From Myxococcales bacterium (GTDB lineage Bacteria > Myxococcota_A > Polyangia > Fen-1088): a DNA stretch of 47,051 nt. Numbering within the stretch: the stretch's first letter is position 1; each line of letters begins with the position of its first letter. A program made the translations under genes and the position numbers. This document shows positions 33,122 to 41,585 of the stretch, in pieces. The stretch is from assembly GCA_003158455.1 (NCBI GenBank), contig PMJO01000124.1, positions 1-47,051 on the forward strand, read 5' to 3'. The notes under the pieces were generated by a model, which ran no database searches, was not told the DNA's origin, and was given only the letters and a program-made list of their open reading frames with translations.

Positions 33122-34366
33122 TTGCAGCCGCCGCGGTCCCTTCTGATTCTCGCAGCCGCCGTACCCTGGCTGGCCGGGGCATCGGCGTACGCGCAGCCCA
33201 CCGCCATCGGGTCGGCCGAGGTGCTGACAGGTGCCGGCCACGACAGCAACATGTTCCTGCAGATTACGCCCGACTTGGTCAATGCCGAGCCGCTGATCTC
33301 GGGCTGGTTCGGCCGCGTGGCACCAGCGCTGAGCGGAGCGCTGGCCTGGCCGGAGTGGCGCCTGGGACTGTCCTATAGGCTCGACTACCGCGGCTCGCAG
33401 GCGGCCGGCTCGATGTTGCAACATGAAGGCGAGCTGTCCCTGGCGGTGCCCGCGCTGGGACGGCTGCGTCCCTGGCTCGGCGTGAGCGTCGGTCGCTTCG
33501 ACGCATATCGCTTTCCCGAGGAGGGTTTTTGGCTGGCGGGCGGCAACCTGGGACTGCGGTTCGAGCTCACCAGCGCTCTGCGCCTGTTCCTGGCCTATCG
33601 CCTCGACCGGCGCGGTGCCACCGATGGCGCCGGCAGCTCGATGTCCACAGCGTGGCTGCAGCAGGCCGATGGCCGTTTGGCCTATCGGCCCAGCGCTCTT
33701 TTCGCGCTGGACCTCGCATCGAGCTACCTGCGCATGGACTCGTCGTCAGCTGGCGGTGGCGGCGCCTTCTCCATGCTTCGGACCGGGCCCGATGCGGAGC
33801 TTCAGTGGGGGCGGCTGGAAGCTCGGCTCGGAGTGTGGGGTGGTCTTCTCGACGATTCGGCGGCGGGCGTACGTGATGCGCAGGCCGGTGTCTCGGCCGG
33901 GTTGCTGGCGCGGCTCACGGGCAACCTGGATGGGCTTGCCACTTTCGACTGGGCCGCAAGCGTGACGTCGGCGGGCCTGACCACGGACCGCTACGCGCGC
34001 CGCGTGTTCTTGGCCGGGGTGGTCGGCCACATCACCGGGAAGCTCACCCTGGCTTCATCGGCTGGGGCCGACCTGCTACCCCTGTTCCAGGCAGGGCGGG
34101 TGCGGTTGCGGACGCGCGTCGAGCATGCAGGTGAGGTGAGCGTGATCGGCTCGTGGGACGGCTGGGCAAGATCCACGCCCTCGCACACCACGGGGCAGCC
34201 TGGCTTGTGGGAGGTGTGGCTAGATCTACGCCCGGGCACCCATCGCTACCGTTTCCTGGTCGATGGCCGGGCGGTCGCGCCATACGACGGCGTACGCACC
34301 CTGCCCGACGACTTCGGAGGACGGGATGCCGTGATAGACGTGAGCGAAGGGCAAGGGACGCCATGA
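33122..34366 (+). CDS. outer-membrane beta-barrel protein with C-terminal CBM48 domain
   Basis: 414 residues. A signal peptide (about 1-24, ending AYAQ; TTG start at 33122) precedes a long array of amphipathic strands (about 30-320) typical of an outer-membrane barrel. A CBM48-like domain follows at about 325-410: VRLRTRVEHAGEVSVIGSW, DGWARS and PGTHRYRFLVDGR. A carbohydrate-binding-like domain on the end of a barrel is unusual. Together with the CBM48 on the preceding gene product it suggests a matched pair on the two membranes. It lies 12 bases after that gene. A DGWARSTPSHT loop may be the ligand site, by analogy only. Confidence 0.7.
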   Translation: MQPPRSLLILAAAVPWLAGASAYAQPTAIGSAEVLTGAGHDSNMFLQITPDLVNAEPLISGWFGRVAPALSGALAWPEWRLGLSYRLDYRGSQAAGSMLQHEGELSLAVPALGRLRPWLGVSVGRFDAYRFPEEGFWLAGGNLGLRFELTSALRLFLAYRLDRRGATDGAGSSMSTAWLQQADGRLAYRPSALFALDLASSYLRMDSSSAGGGGAFSMLRTGPDAELQWGRLEARLGVWGGLLDDSAAGVRDAQAGVSAGLLARLTGNLDGLATFDWAASVTSAGLTTDRYARRVFLAGVVGHITGKLTLASSAGADLLPLFQAGRVRLRTRVEHAGEVSVIGSWDGWARSTPSHTTGQPGLWEVWLDLRPGTHRYRFLVDGRAVAPYDGVRTLPDDFGGRDAVIDVSEGQGTP

Positions 34367-34437
34367 ATCAGACTATTTACCTGGCTGGCCGTGCATCCAA
34401 CGGGCAGGCTGCTCGTATTCTTGGGAGAGGGCATTCG

Positions 34438-35199
34438 ATGTTGCGCCAGATTGTCTTGCTGCTGATGCTGTCCAGCCCTGCCCTGGCGGCGTCCGGCGCG
34501 GTCAGTCTGCCCGAGGATGCGCGCTTGGTGCCGGTGCGGGCCGAGCTGCAGCGGCGCATTGATTCGGCTGCGGCCGCCGGATTGCCTGCGGATGCCCTGG
34601 TCAGTAAGGCGCGCGAGGGTCTGGCCAAGGGTGTGGACGCCCAGAGGATCGCCTCCGCGGTCATGCGACTTGCCGACGATCTCGAGGCTGCCCAGCGTTT
34701 TGTGACCGCGCGGCGGCCGGGTCCTGTGGCCCTCGGACTGGTGCGGGCCCTGGCCGAGGCCAGGATGGCGGGGCTCGACCTGGCGACGCTGCCGTCGCTG
34801 GTGGCCGGCGACCGGCCCCCGCAGCCAGCCCAGCGCGCGGTCGAGGTTCTGACCGAGCTGTCCCTGCGCGGCTATCCGGTCCAACGTACGCTGGCCGTGG
34901 TCGAGCGCATCGAAGTGCGGGAGCCGGCCGCGCTCGACCGCGTGCCCGCGCTGCTCGACACTATCCGGCGCGATCAGGCGCTGAGCCCGGCCGAGGCCGT
35001 CGACGCCCTGGCGCGCGGGCTGGCCACGGCGGATTCCCTGCAGGGCGCCTATCGCCGCGCGGTCGAGGACGAGCGGCGTAAGGACAACGGCAAAGCCTCG
35101 TCCAGTGCCGGCACCACAGTCGACGGTCCGGGCAACAGCGAAAATGCCCCAGGTCGGTTGCCCAAGGTCAAGCCGCCGCCGGGACAGGCGAAGAAATAG
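34438..35199 (+). CDS. secreted helical protein of the ECF/CBM48 operon
   Basis: 253 residues from ATG 34438, which has GGGAGAGG about 7 bases upstream and gives an N-terminal signal peptide (MLRQIVLLLMLSSPALAASG). An alternative ATG at 34363 overlaps the preceding stop (ATGA) but would bury the signal peptide. The mature part is almost entirely helical and rich in Ala, Arg and Glu (LRAELQRRIDS-type heptads, AVDALARGLATADSLQGAYR). The C-terminal tail is disordered and Pro/Lys-rich (KVKPPPGQAKK). No family is recognised. It is the last gene of the operon and probably a periplasmic partner. Confidence 0.65.
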   Translation: MLRQIVLLLMLSSPALAASGAVSLPEDARLVPVRAELQRRIDSAAAAGLPADALVSKAREGLAKGVDAQRIASAVMRLADDLEAAQRFVTARRPGPVALGLVRALAEARMAGLDLATLPSLVAGDRPPQPAQRAVEVLTELSLRGYPVQRTLAVVERIEVREPAALDRVPALLDTIRRDQALSPAEAVDALARGLATADSLQGAYRRAVEDERRKDNGKASSSAGTTVDGPGNSENAPGRLPKVKPPPGQAKK

Positions 35200-35286
35200 C
35201 GTTCACTCGGCGTTTGCTTGTTACGGTCTGCTCTGGGTGGATTGGGCTCAAGCCTCACGGGTAGGAACACGCCACGTACACGGAAG

Positions 35287-35667
35287 TTACGCTGCAATTG
35301 CCGCCCCGGTAAGGATCGTGCAGTCCGAATCCTGCGTGCACTGGCGTGCCGCAGCCGCAAGGCCGACCCCTCCATCGTCGGTGCACGCGATACCCGAGCC
35401 CGCGTCGCTCGCCATGCCTCCGGTTCCTATGGCTCCACCTGTGCCCGTACCGGCGTCAGTTCCCATGCCGCCAGTTCCCAACACTCCACCCGTGCCCGTA
35501 CCGGCGGCAGTGTTCACACCGCCAGCGCCTCCCGCAGAACCGTCGACCAGTTTCCCAGCACTCCGCGAGGTCTTGCCGCAGGCCCCAGCCCATCCCACGA
35601 ACAGGCAGACTGCCCAGGCAGCAAAGCCCAATGAAGCACGCAGCCGAGAAGTGTTTCTCGCGCTCAT
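35287..35667 (-). CDS. lipoprotein with Gly/Thr-rich linker, possibly 3'-frameshifted
   Basis: 126 residues. The signal peptide ends in lipobox AGAC (Cys about 30), then comes a Gly/Thr/Ala linker with repeated TGTGG units, and a short tail containing CTQDSDC. The CxxDxDC motif usually opens a Cys-rich domain, but here the frame ends 10 residues later at TAA 35287. In the next frame the sequence continues with further Cys (LHDPYRGGNCSV, then YVACSYP) to a TGA. A one-base frameshift may therefore have truncated the protein. ATG 35667 lies inside the 151-bp repeat shared with 29.9 kb. Confidence 0.55.
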   Translation of the reverse strand: MSARNTSRLRASLGFAAWAVCLFVGWAGACGKTSRSAGKLVDGSAGGAGGVNTAAGTGTGGVLGTGGMGTDAGTGTGGAIGTGGMASDAGSGIACTDDGGVGLAAAARQCTQDSDCTILTGAAIAA

Positions 35668-35709
35668 CCTGTCTTTCCGTGGCATTTGCCCACGAAACAG
35701 CAACATGCG
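35559..35709. repeat. 151-bp duplicated lipoprotein-leader module, copy B
   Basis: Partner of 29924-30074, in the same orientation, without gaps and about 90% identical. This copy is followed by a longer lipoprotein reading frame. Confidence 0.85.
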
Positions 35710-35904
35710 TGCCACCTGCTGTCGTGGCTCGCCCGCGGATGCAGGCGCCAGGATGGTCGAGCGTGCGTGCACCGGTCGCGACAGATCAATCTGCATACCC
35801 TCAGAATTCTGATGGATCGCAGCCATGGTCTGGCTTGCTCGGCGGACCTGGCGCACGCTGGAACTCGGCCCCAAACTTGCAAATGACTCGCCACGGAGGC
35901 AGCC

Positions 35905-36825
35905 ATGACTCGCTCGATATCAGCCGAACCCGCTTGTGTTCTCACCGCCCTTGTCTTCACCGCGCTTGCCGGGTGTGGTGGCTCGGGCAGGACAGGAGTC
36001 TCCTGGTTGCACCCCTGCAACCAGGACGCGGATTGCACTGATGGATTCACTTGTCTCTGCGGCACGTGTGCTCGATCTTGTGCGGCAGATGGTTGCGACA
36101 GTCTCGGCGCGAGCGCGACGTGCGTGACCCCGGAGCGTTCCGCCCTCGCGGCACACTGCGACGGAACGTATCCCAACAGCGGAGTCTGCACGACCACCTG
36201 CACGAGCGACTCGGACTGCGCGGCTTGGGGTTCGGCGCTCCATTGCCTGGGCGGTGCCTGCCTGGCCGGCACGCCCTTGTGCCACTCCCCTTCGGATTGT
36301 CCCCGGCCAGGGCCGTCAAACGTGTGGTGGACTTGCCTCGATGCCTACGCCAACTACCGCGCGAGGTGTGGCCCCATCCCACCCGGAGGAGAGCCTTGTA
36401 CCGAGGACCGCGATTGCGGCGGAGGAGCAATCTGCGATGGAAACCCTGGCGTGGCGCGCGGAGTGAGCGATGCTGGAGGCCCAGTGTGTGTCCAGGCGAC
36501 GGCTTGTACCCAGGATGCGGAGTGTACCGAGGGACGGGTGTGTCGCAGCTCCGATTCCTTCCAATCGTCTCTTGAGCAAGCTCAGAACGATGTCGTGTGC
36601 AGGGCGCCTTGTACGACCGATCCTGACTGCGCGCCGACGGACAGGTGCGACAGCGGAGGCCATTGTCAGCCGCTGACGTGCGCCGAGTGCCCTTCTTACT
36701 TCTCTTGCGCGACTGGGACTTGTGTCACCCCGAGCTGTTCGACGGACAAAGACTGCCCCGGCGGCTATTGTGTCAACGGAGTTTGTGCCGCCTCGCTCGG
36801 CATCTGCCGATTGGCATGTTTCTAG
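35905..36825 (+). CDS. Cys-rich lipoprotein with CxxDxDC repeats
   Basis: A 306-residue lipoprotein. Lipobox ALAGC (Cys about 24) is followed by several Cys-rich segments opening with CxxDxDC or close variants (CNQDADC, CTSDSDC, CTEDRDC, CTQDAECT, CTTDPDC, CSTDKDC). Each is followed by G-x-x-C and G-x-C groups. The pattern is frequent in secreted Myxococcota proteins of unknown role and suggests serial small disulfide-bonded modules. No catalytic motif is visible. The ATG at 35905 places the signal peptide at the N-terminus. Confidence 0.7.
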   Translation: MTRSISAEPACVLTALVFTALAGCGGSGRTGVSWLHPCNQDADCTDGFTCLCGTCARSCAADGCDSLGASATCVTPERSALAAHCDGTYPNSGVCTTTCTSDSDCAAWGSALHCLGGACLAGTPLCHSPSDCPRPGPSNVWWTCLDAYANYRARCGPIPPGGEPCTEDRDCGGGAICDGNPGVARGVSDAGGPVCVQATACTQDAECTEGRVCRSSDSFQSSLEQAQNDVVCRAPCTTDPDCAPTDRCDSGGHCQPLTCAECPSYFSCATGTCVTPSCSTDKDCPGGYCVNGVCAASLGICRLACF

Positions 36826-36945
36826 GGTCTTTGCCAGAACGGATGCGCGGAGATGGCGCGAGCTTTTGTCTATTCGCGCCACGTGGGATCTCCAGCTTGG
36901 CGTTAGGGCCGGCGTTGCGCTGATCCGCGGCTATACTCCCGGCCG

Positions 36946-38046
36946 TTGGACCTACGATCGTTCACCATCGAGGAGCTGCGCGAGCGCGTGGCGCGCCAGG
37001 GTGAACCCCCATTTCGCGCCGAGCAGGTCTTCCGTTGGCTGCACGGCCCTGGGCCGGGCGGCATAGGCAGCGTGCGCGCACTCGATGCTGCTTGCAACAT
37101 TCCCCGCTCCCTACGCGACGCCCTGCTGGCCGAGGCACCCCTGCACCCCATCAGCCTGGACGGCGTGGTGGTCGCGGCCGATGGCACCCGCAAGTTCCGT
37201 TTCCGCACCCACGACGGCTGCGCCATCGAGTCAGTGCTGATCCCCGACGACAAACCCGAGCGGGCCAAGCTGACCCTTTGCCTGTCATGCCAAGCCGGGT
37301 GTGCCTGGGGCTGCGCGTTCTGCGCCACCGCCACCCTCGGCTTTCACCGGCACCTGTCGGCCGGCGAGATGGTCGAACAACTCTACTGGGGCATGGAGTC
37401 GGCGGGGTGCAGGCCGAGCAACGTGGTCTTCATGGGCATGGGCGAGCCGTTGCACAATCTGGATTCGGTGCAGCGGGCGCTCAGGATCTTCGAGCATCCT
37501 TGGGGTGCGGGGCTGTCGCCCCGACGCCTCACGGTTTCCACCGCCGGGGTTGTGCCCGGGATCGATGCCCTGGGCAAGCTGCGGCCGGCGCCCAATCTGG
37601 CCATCTCGCTCAACGCCACGACCGACGAAGTGCGCGACCGGCTCATGCCGATAAACCGACACTGGAACCTGGCCGCCCTGCTGGCTGCCGCTCGCCGCTT
37701 CCCGCTCGCCCACCACCGCAGCATCACCTTCGAATACGTCCTGCTCGCCGGTGTCAATGACAGTGACATGGATGCGGCTCGCCTGCCCCGCCTGCTGCGT
37801 GGTATTCCGAGCAAGGTGAACATCATCCCGTACAACCCCGTGCCCGGCCTGCCCTTCGAGCGCCCCAGCGCGGAGCGGGCCCTGGCCTTCCAGAACGCGG
37901 TTCGGCTGGCCGACATTCCAGTCTACATACGCACCTCGCGCGGCTCGGACGCCGCAGCGGCGTGCGGGCAACTGGCGGCGCGCGCAGATGAACCCCTGCT
38001 CCCGTGCGAACTGGCCGCGCCGGCCAGGACAGGACGCGCCTCATGA
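36946..38046 (+). CDS. rlmN: dual-specificity RNA methyltransferase RlmN
   Basis: 366 residues. The N-terminal helical domain (FTIEELRERVARQGEPPFRAEQVFRWLH) is followed by the radical-SAM core with cluster cysteines Cys119-x3-Cys123-x2-Cys126 (GCAWGCAFC). FMGMGEP, the SAM-binding region STAGVVPGI and the C-terminal RTSRGSDAAAACGQL follow; the last holds the second catalytic Cys. It methylates C2 of A2503 in 23S rRNA and A37 in tRNAs. Start is TTG 36946, chosen because the family N-terminus begins there. Its stop overlaps the polyprenyl synthase start (ATGA), so this housekeeping gene heads the menaquinone operon. Confidence 0.95.
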   Translation: MDLRSFTIEELRERVARQGEPPFRAEQVFRWLHGPGPGGIGSVRALDAACNIPRSLRDALLAEAPLHPISLDGVVVAADGTRKFRFRTHDGCAIESVLIPDDKPERAKLTLCLSCQAGCAWGCAFCATATLGFHRHLSAGEMVEQLYWGMESAGCRPSNVVFMGMGEPLHNLDSVQRALRIFEHPWGAGLSPRRLTVSTAGVVPGIDALGKLRPAPNLAISLNATTDEVRDRLMPINRHWNLAALLAAARRFPLAHHRSITFEYVLLAGVNDSDMDAARLPRLLRGIPSKVNIIPYNPVPGLPFERPSAERALAFQNAVRLADIPVYIRTSRGSDAAAACGQLAARADEPLLPCELAAPARTGRAS

Positions 38047-39059
38047 GGGGGGCGGCGCTGCGCCGGCGGGATAGCCGTGCCCCGGGCGCGACGCGGCTCT
38101 CGGCTGCGGAGGTGCTGGCCTTGGTCAGCGATCCCATGCAGGCGGTTGAGGCACGGCTGCTGGCTCAGATGGACAGCCCCATGGGGCGCATCCCCGAGGT
38201 GAGTGGCCATTTGCTCGGCGCGGGCGGCAAGCGCTTGCGGCCGCTTCTGGCGGTGCTTGCTTGCCGGGCAACCGACGCGCCCTTGAACGTGGCTATCGCG
38301 GTCGGTTGCGCCGCCGAGCTCATCCACACCGCCACGCTCTTTCACGATGACGTGGTCGACGGTGGGGCGGTTCGGCGGGGACGGCCCGCCGCGCGCATGG
38401 TGTATGGCAACGGCATCGCCGTGCTGGTGGGCGATTTCTGCTTGGCGCGCGGGCTGGGAACCGTCTCGGCCACCGGGTCGCTGGTCGCGGTCGAGTCCCT
38501 GGCCGCAGCGGTGACCGAAATGGCCGAGGGCGAAGTGGCACAACTGGAGGGCGCGGGCGATCCCGAGACCACTGCCGACAGTTACTTCGACGTCATCGAT
38601 CGCAAAACCGGATCGCTGATGGCCTGGTGTGCGCGGGTGGGCGGGGTGCTGCCCGCGCCACTCGACGCGGCCTTGGCCCGCTACGGTCGCTTGCTCGGGC
38701 GCGCGTTCCAGATCACCGACGACGTGCTCGACTGTGCGGGCGACGAGACCGCAAGTGGCAAGTCCCCCGGGCGCGATCTGTGCGATGGTAAACTGACCCT
38801 GCCGGTGTTGCTGGCCTGCCAGGCTTGCCCGGCCTTGCGTGATGAGATCCGTTCTGCCATGGGCGAATCGGGCGTATCGATGGAAGACGCTGCCCGCATC
38901 GTGCGGGCGACGCGCGCCGCGGGCGGCCTCGACCGCGCCCGCGCCGAGGCCATGGCCTTGGCTGACAACGCGATTGCCGAGCTGCACGCCGTGCCCCCCT
39001 CGTCCTACCGGGATGCGCTGGCTTCGCTGGCGCGCCTGTCGGTCGAACGAGTGGCGTGA
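38043..39059 (+). CDS. all-trans polyprenyl diphosphate synthase (probable menaquinone side chain)
   Basis: 338 residues. The first aspartate-rich motif is HDDVVDGG and the second is FQITDDVLD. There are also GGKRLRPLL (substrate-binding Lys/Arg), RRGRPAARM and the GKSPGRDLCDGKLTLPVL segment of trans-isoprenyl synthases. It elongates farnesyl/geranylgeranyl diphosphate with isopentenyl diphosphate; chain length cannot be set from sequence. The operon position next to ubiE and mqn genes says that the product is probably the menaquinone prenyl tail. ATG 38043 overlaps the rlmN stop, and its own stop overlaps the ubiE start. Confidence 0.9.
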   Translation: MRGAALRRRDSRAPGATRLSAAEVLALVSDPMQAVEARLLAQMDSPMGRIPEVSGHLLGAGGKRLRPLLAVLACRATDAPLNVAIAVGCAAELIHTATLFHDDVVDGGAVRRGRPAARMVYGNGIAVLVGDFCLARGLGTVSATGSLVAVESLAAAVTEMAEGEVAQLEGAGDPETTADSYFDVIDRKTGSLMAWCARVGGVLPAPLDAALARYGRLLGRAFQITDDVLDCAGDETASGKSPGRDLCDGKLTLPVLLACQACPALRDEIRSAMGESGVSMEDAARIVRATRAAGGLDRARAEAMALADNAIAELHAVPPSSYRDALASLARLSVERVA

Positions 39060-39748
39060 TGGCCCCGGCGGCAACCGACGTACGCGCCATGTTCGACCGC
39101 ATCGCCGGCCGGTACGACACCGCCAATCGGGTCATGTCGGTCGGCCTCGATGTGCTCTGGCGGCGTCGGGCCATGCGTTGCTTGCTCGACGGACTCGAAC
39201 CGTCGCCCTGGGTGCTGGATCTGGGCGCGGGCACCCTCGGCGGCGCGGTCGAAATTATGCGCCAGCGGCCGGACGCGCATGTAGTGGCCGCGGACTTCGC
39301 CCGCACTATGCTGGCCGCGGGTCGGCGCAAGCCGGGCGCGGTCGCAGTGGCCCTGCACGCGGCCGACGTCCACCGGCTGCCCTACCGGGATGGCGCCTTT
39401 GCCGCGGCCTTTTCGGGTTTCTGTGTGCGCAACCTGCGCGACCTGGCGCTGGCCTTGGCCGAACTGCGCCGGGTGGTGCGCCCCGGGGGCCGCTTGGCGG
39501 TTCTGGAATTCTTTCGGCCGCTACGACCGCGTCCTTTTTGGGACGGGCTTTGGACAACACGCATGTTGCCCCTGCTGGGATGGGCGACAAGTGGCGATCG
39601 CGCGGCCTATCGTTACCTGCCCGAATCGATTCAGGGTTTCGTTACCCGGGCGGAATTCGAAGTCCAGCTCCGGGCTGTCGGGTTCGCCGAGGTGCGCGGC
39701 CAGAACTTCTTTCCCGGCGGCATCGCCTCGCTGGTGGAGGCGCGATGA
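39056..39748 (+). CDS. ubiE: UbiE/MenG-type quinone C-methyltransferase
   Basis: A 230-residue class I methyltransferase. N-terminal FDRIAGRYDTANRVMSVGLDVLWRR is the UbiE signature, motif I is VLDLGAGTLGG (slightly unusual, the family usually has CGTGD), and PYRDGAFAAAFSGFCVRNLRD is the diagnostic central block. The C-terminal YLPESIQGF and FFPGGIASLVEA match too. It methylates demethylmenaquinone to menaquinone. The start is GTG 39056 (overlapping the previous stop, GTGA) or ATG 39059. The next gene starts within its stop codon (ATGA). Confidence 0.93.
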   Translation: MMAPAATDVRAMFDRIAGRYDTANRVMSVGLDVLWRRRAMRCLLDGLEPSPWVLDLGAGTLGGAVEIMRQRPDAHVVAADFARTMLAAGRRKPGAVAVALHAADVHRLPYRDGAFAAAFSGFCVRNLRDLALALAELRRVVRPGGRLAVLEFFRPLRPRPFWDGLWTTRMLPLLGWATSGDRAAYRYLPESIQGFVTRAEFEVQLRAVGFAEVRGQNFFPGGIASLVEAR

Positions 39749-40461
39749 ACGCGGCGGACACCGGCGGCGCGGCGGCGGGTCAATACCCTGACCTCTTCAG
39801 CCTCGGCCGCACTGCCCAGGCTGCGGCGCGGGCTGCGACGGATGGCCGCGGCTTCTTTGCCTGCTGGCGCCGCCTGCTTGCCACGGGACTCTCGCAGGGG
39901 CCCGCATCTGCGGCATCAGCCTTTGTGGAGGAGGCTGATTGTGCCGGTCAATATGCTGCTGCGGTCGCGGCCGGTGCCAACACCTTCATCGCGACTTCGC
40001 TTCCCGCGCTGATTGAGGCCACCCGCCACGGGCTGCGCGGCTTGCTCCGGCTTCCCCTGCCGGCCGAGGAACCCGTGCCGCAACAGGAACGACGCTTGTC
40101 CCAGCTTGCGGACCAGGTTCGCGCGGGTCTGGTTCTCGACGGCGTCGTGCCCACGCCCGCGCAAGACTGCCTGGGCCTGGCAACCTTGCTCTTTGTCGCC
40201 CGCTGCCGGCTGGGGCTGGCCGGGGTGCCGCATGTGCTTGTCGATTTGGATCGGCTGGGCCCCAAGTTGGGCCAGCTTGCCTTGGGCTTCGGCGCCGACG
40301 AGCTTTGCGGGCCTATCGTAGTAGAGCGGGCGCTGCGCCTGGGTGACAACGTCGGCAGCCACGCCATCACGCGCGCCGAGGCGGCACAACTCCTGCGTGG
40401 GGCTGGGCTGCGCGCTTGCGAGCGCGTGGCAGGAGGCGGGCTGGAGGAGTTCGCGCCGTGA
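39745..40461 (+). CDS. MqnC/MqnE C-terminal-like protein without radical-SAM core
   Basis: 238 residues. Residues about 140-228 align with the last quarter of MqnC/MqnE/CofH proteins. GLATLLFVARCRLGL corresponds to LALARLYLDN, then come LGPKLGQLALGFGADELCGP (compare MqnC GPAVGQVALRFGGNDFGS) and ITRAEAAQLLRGAGLRACER. No CxxxCxxC cluster motif exists anywhere. The N-terminal 135 residues (Ala-rich, helical, WRRLLATGLSQGP) are not recognised. It overlaps ubiE and mqnE by 4 bases on each side. It may be an accessory or regulatory subunit of MqnE or MqnC, or a degenerate duplicate; the role is unknown. Confidence 0.7.
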   Translation: MNAADTGGAAAGQYPDLFSLGRTAQAAARAATDGRGFFACWRRLLATGLSQGPASAASAFVEEADCAGQYAAAVAAGANTFIATSLPALIEATRHGLRGLLRLPLPAEEPVPQQERRLSQLADQVRAGLVLDGVVPTPAQDCLGLATLLFVARCRLGLAGVPHVLVDLDRLGPKLGQLALGFGADELCGPIVVERALRLGDNVGSHAITRAEAAQLLRGAGLRACERVAGGGLEEFAP

Positions 40462-41585
40462 CCCTCGCCTCGATTTGCGAAAGGTTGAACGCCGGGGTTC
40501 CGCTCTCTTTCGAGGATGGGGTTGCGCTTTTTCGCGAACCCGATCTGCTGAAGTTGGGTGAGTTGGCCAACCAGGCACGCGAGCGGCGTCACGGCGATCG
40601 CACCACCTTCAATCGCAATCTGCACGTCAACCCGACCAACCTGTGCATAGCCGGCTGCAAGCTGTGCTCGTTCTCGCGCCGCAGCCCAGAGCAGCCGGGG
40701 GCCTACACCCTGAGCCTGGCGCAGGTGTGGGACAAACTGAAGTCACGCCTGCAGGCGGGCCGCTTGACCGAAGTGCACCTGGTCGGTGGCCTCAGTGAAA
40801 GCCTGCCTTTCGACTACTACCTCGAACTTGTAGCAGGCTGCAGACAGCTGCAGCCCACCCTTCATATCAAGGCCTTCAGCGCGGTCGAGATCTTCCACTT
40901 TCACAGGGTTTTCCAACTAGAGGTGCGCGAGGTATTGCAGCGTTTGCGCGCGGCCGGGCTCGGCTCGCTGCCCGGGGGTGGCGCCGAGATCTTCGCCCCC
41001 CGCGTACGCCAGCGCATCTGTCCCAACAAGTGCAACGCGGAGGAATGGTTGGACGTGCACCGCACCGCCCACCAGATGGGTTTGCGATCCAATTGCACCA
41101 TGCTCTACGGCACCATCGAGACAATTGAGGAGCGGGTCGAGCACCTACTGCGCTTGCGGGCGCTGCAGGATGAAACCGGCGGGTTTCAGGCATTCGTCCC
41201 GCTTGCCTTTCACCCCGAGAACAACTCGCTTGCCCATATTCCGGCGCCCTCGGCCGTCGAAGATCTGCGGGTCTGTGCGGCGGCGCGGCTGCTGCTGCAC
41301 AATATCCCGCACATCAAGGCCTACTGGGTTTCGCTGGGGCTCAAGACCGCGCAGACCGCACTGTGGTTCGGCGCCGACGATCTGGACGGCACCGTACAAG
41401 AGGAAAAGATCTATCACCTGGCGGGCTCGGATGCGCCGCAGGCCCTGACCCCGGCAGAGATCGTGCGCCTCATCCGCGCTGCCGGCCGCACGCCGGTGGA
41501 ACGCGACACGCTCTACCACGTGGTCGCCCAGGGCGAGGCGCTGCTGGCCGACGCTCACGAGATGCCCGTGGGAGGGTTGAGATGA
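40458..41585 (+). CDS. mqnE: aminofutalosine synthase
   Basis: A 375-residue radical-SAM enzyme. The cluster motif is Cys63-x3-Cys67-x2-Cys70 (NLCIAGCKLCSF), after the HVNPTNLC lead-in. GGLSESLPFDYY, HIKAFSAVEI, LPGGGAEIF and RQRICPNKCNAEEWL follow, then the C-terminal WFGADDLDGTVQEEKIYH, all typical of MqnE. It adds the adenosyl radical to 3-[(1-carboxyvinyl)oxy]benzoate (the MqnA product) to form aminofutalosine. GTG 40458 overlaps the preceding stop, and its stop overlaps the start of the mqnA/mqnC fusion. Confidence 0.95.
   Translation: MTLASICERLNAGVPLSFEDGVALFREPDLLKLGELANQARERRHGDRTTFNRNLHVNPTNLCIAGCKLCSFSRRSPEQPGAYTLSLAQVWDKLKSRLQAGRLTEVHLVGGLSESLPFDYYLELVAGCRQLQPTLHIKAFSAVEIFHFHRVFQLEVREVLQRLRAAGLGSLPGGGAEIFAPRVRQRICPNKCNAEEWLDVHRTAHQMGLRSNCTMLYGTIETIEERVEHLLRLRALQDETGGFQAFVPLAFHPENNSLAHIPAPSAVEDLRVCAAARLLLHNIPHIKAYWVSLGLKTAQTALWFGADDLDGTVQEEKIYHLAGSDAPQALTPAEIVRLIRAAGRTPVERDTLYHVVAQGEALLADAHEMPVGGLR

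Noticed and set aside
38839-39744. Upstream extension of the MqnC/E-like protein to 540 residues
   Set aside because: It would be read in another frame through the polyprenyl synthase and ubiE. The 4-base overlap start at 39745 fits the operon pattern.
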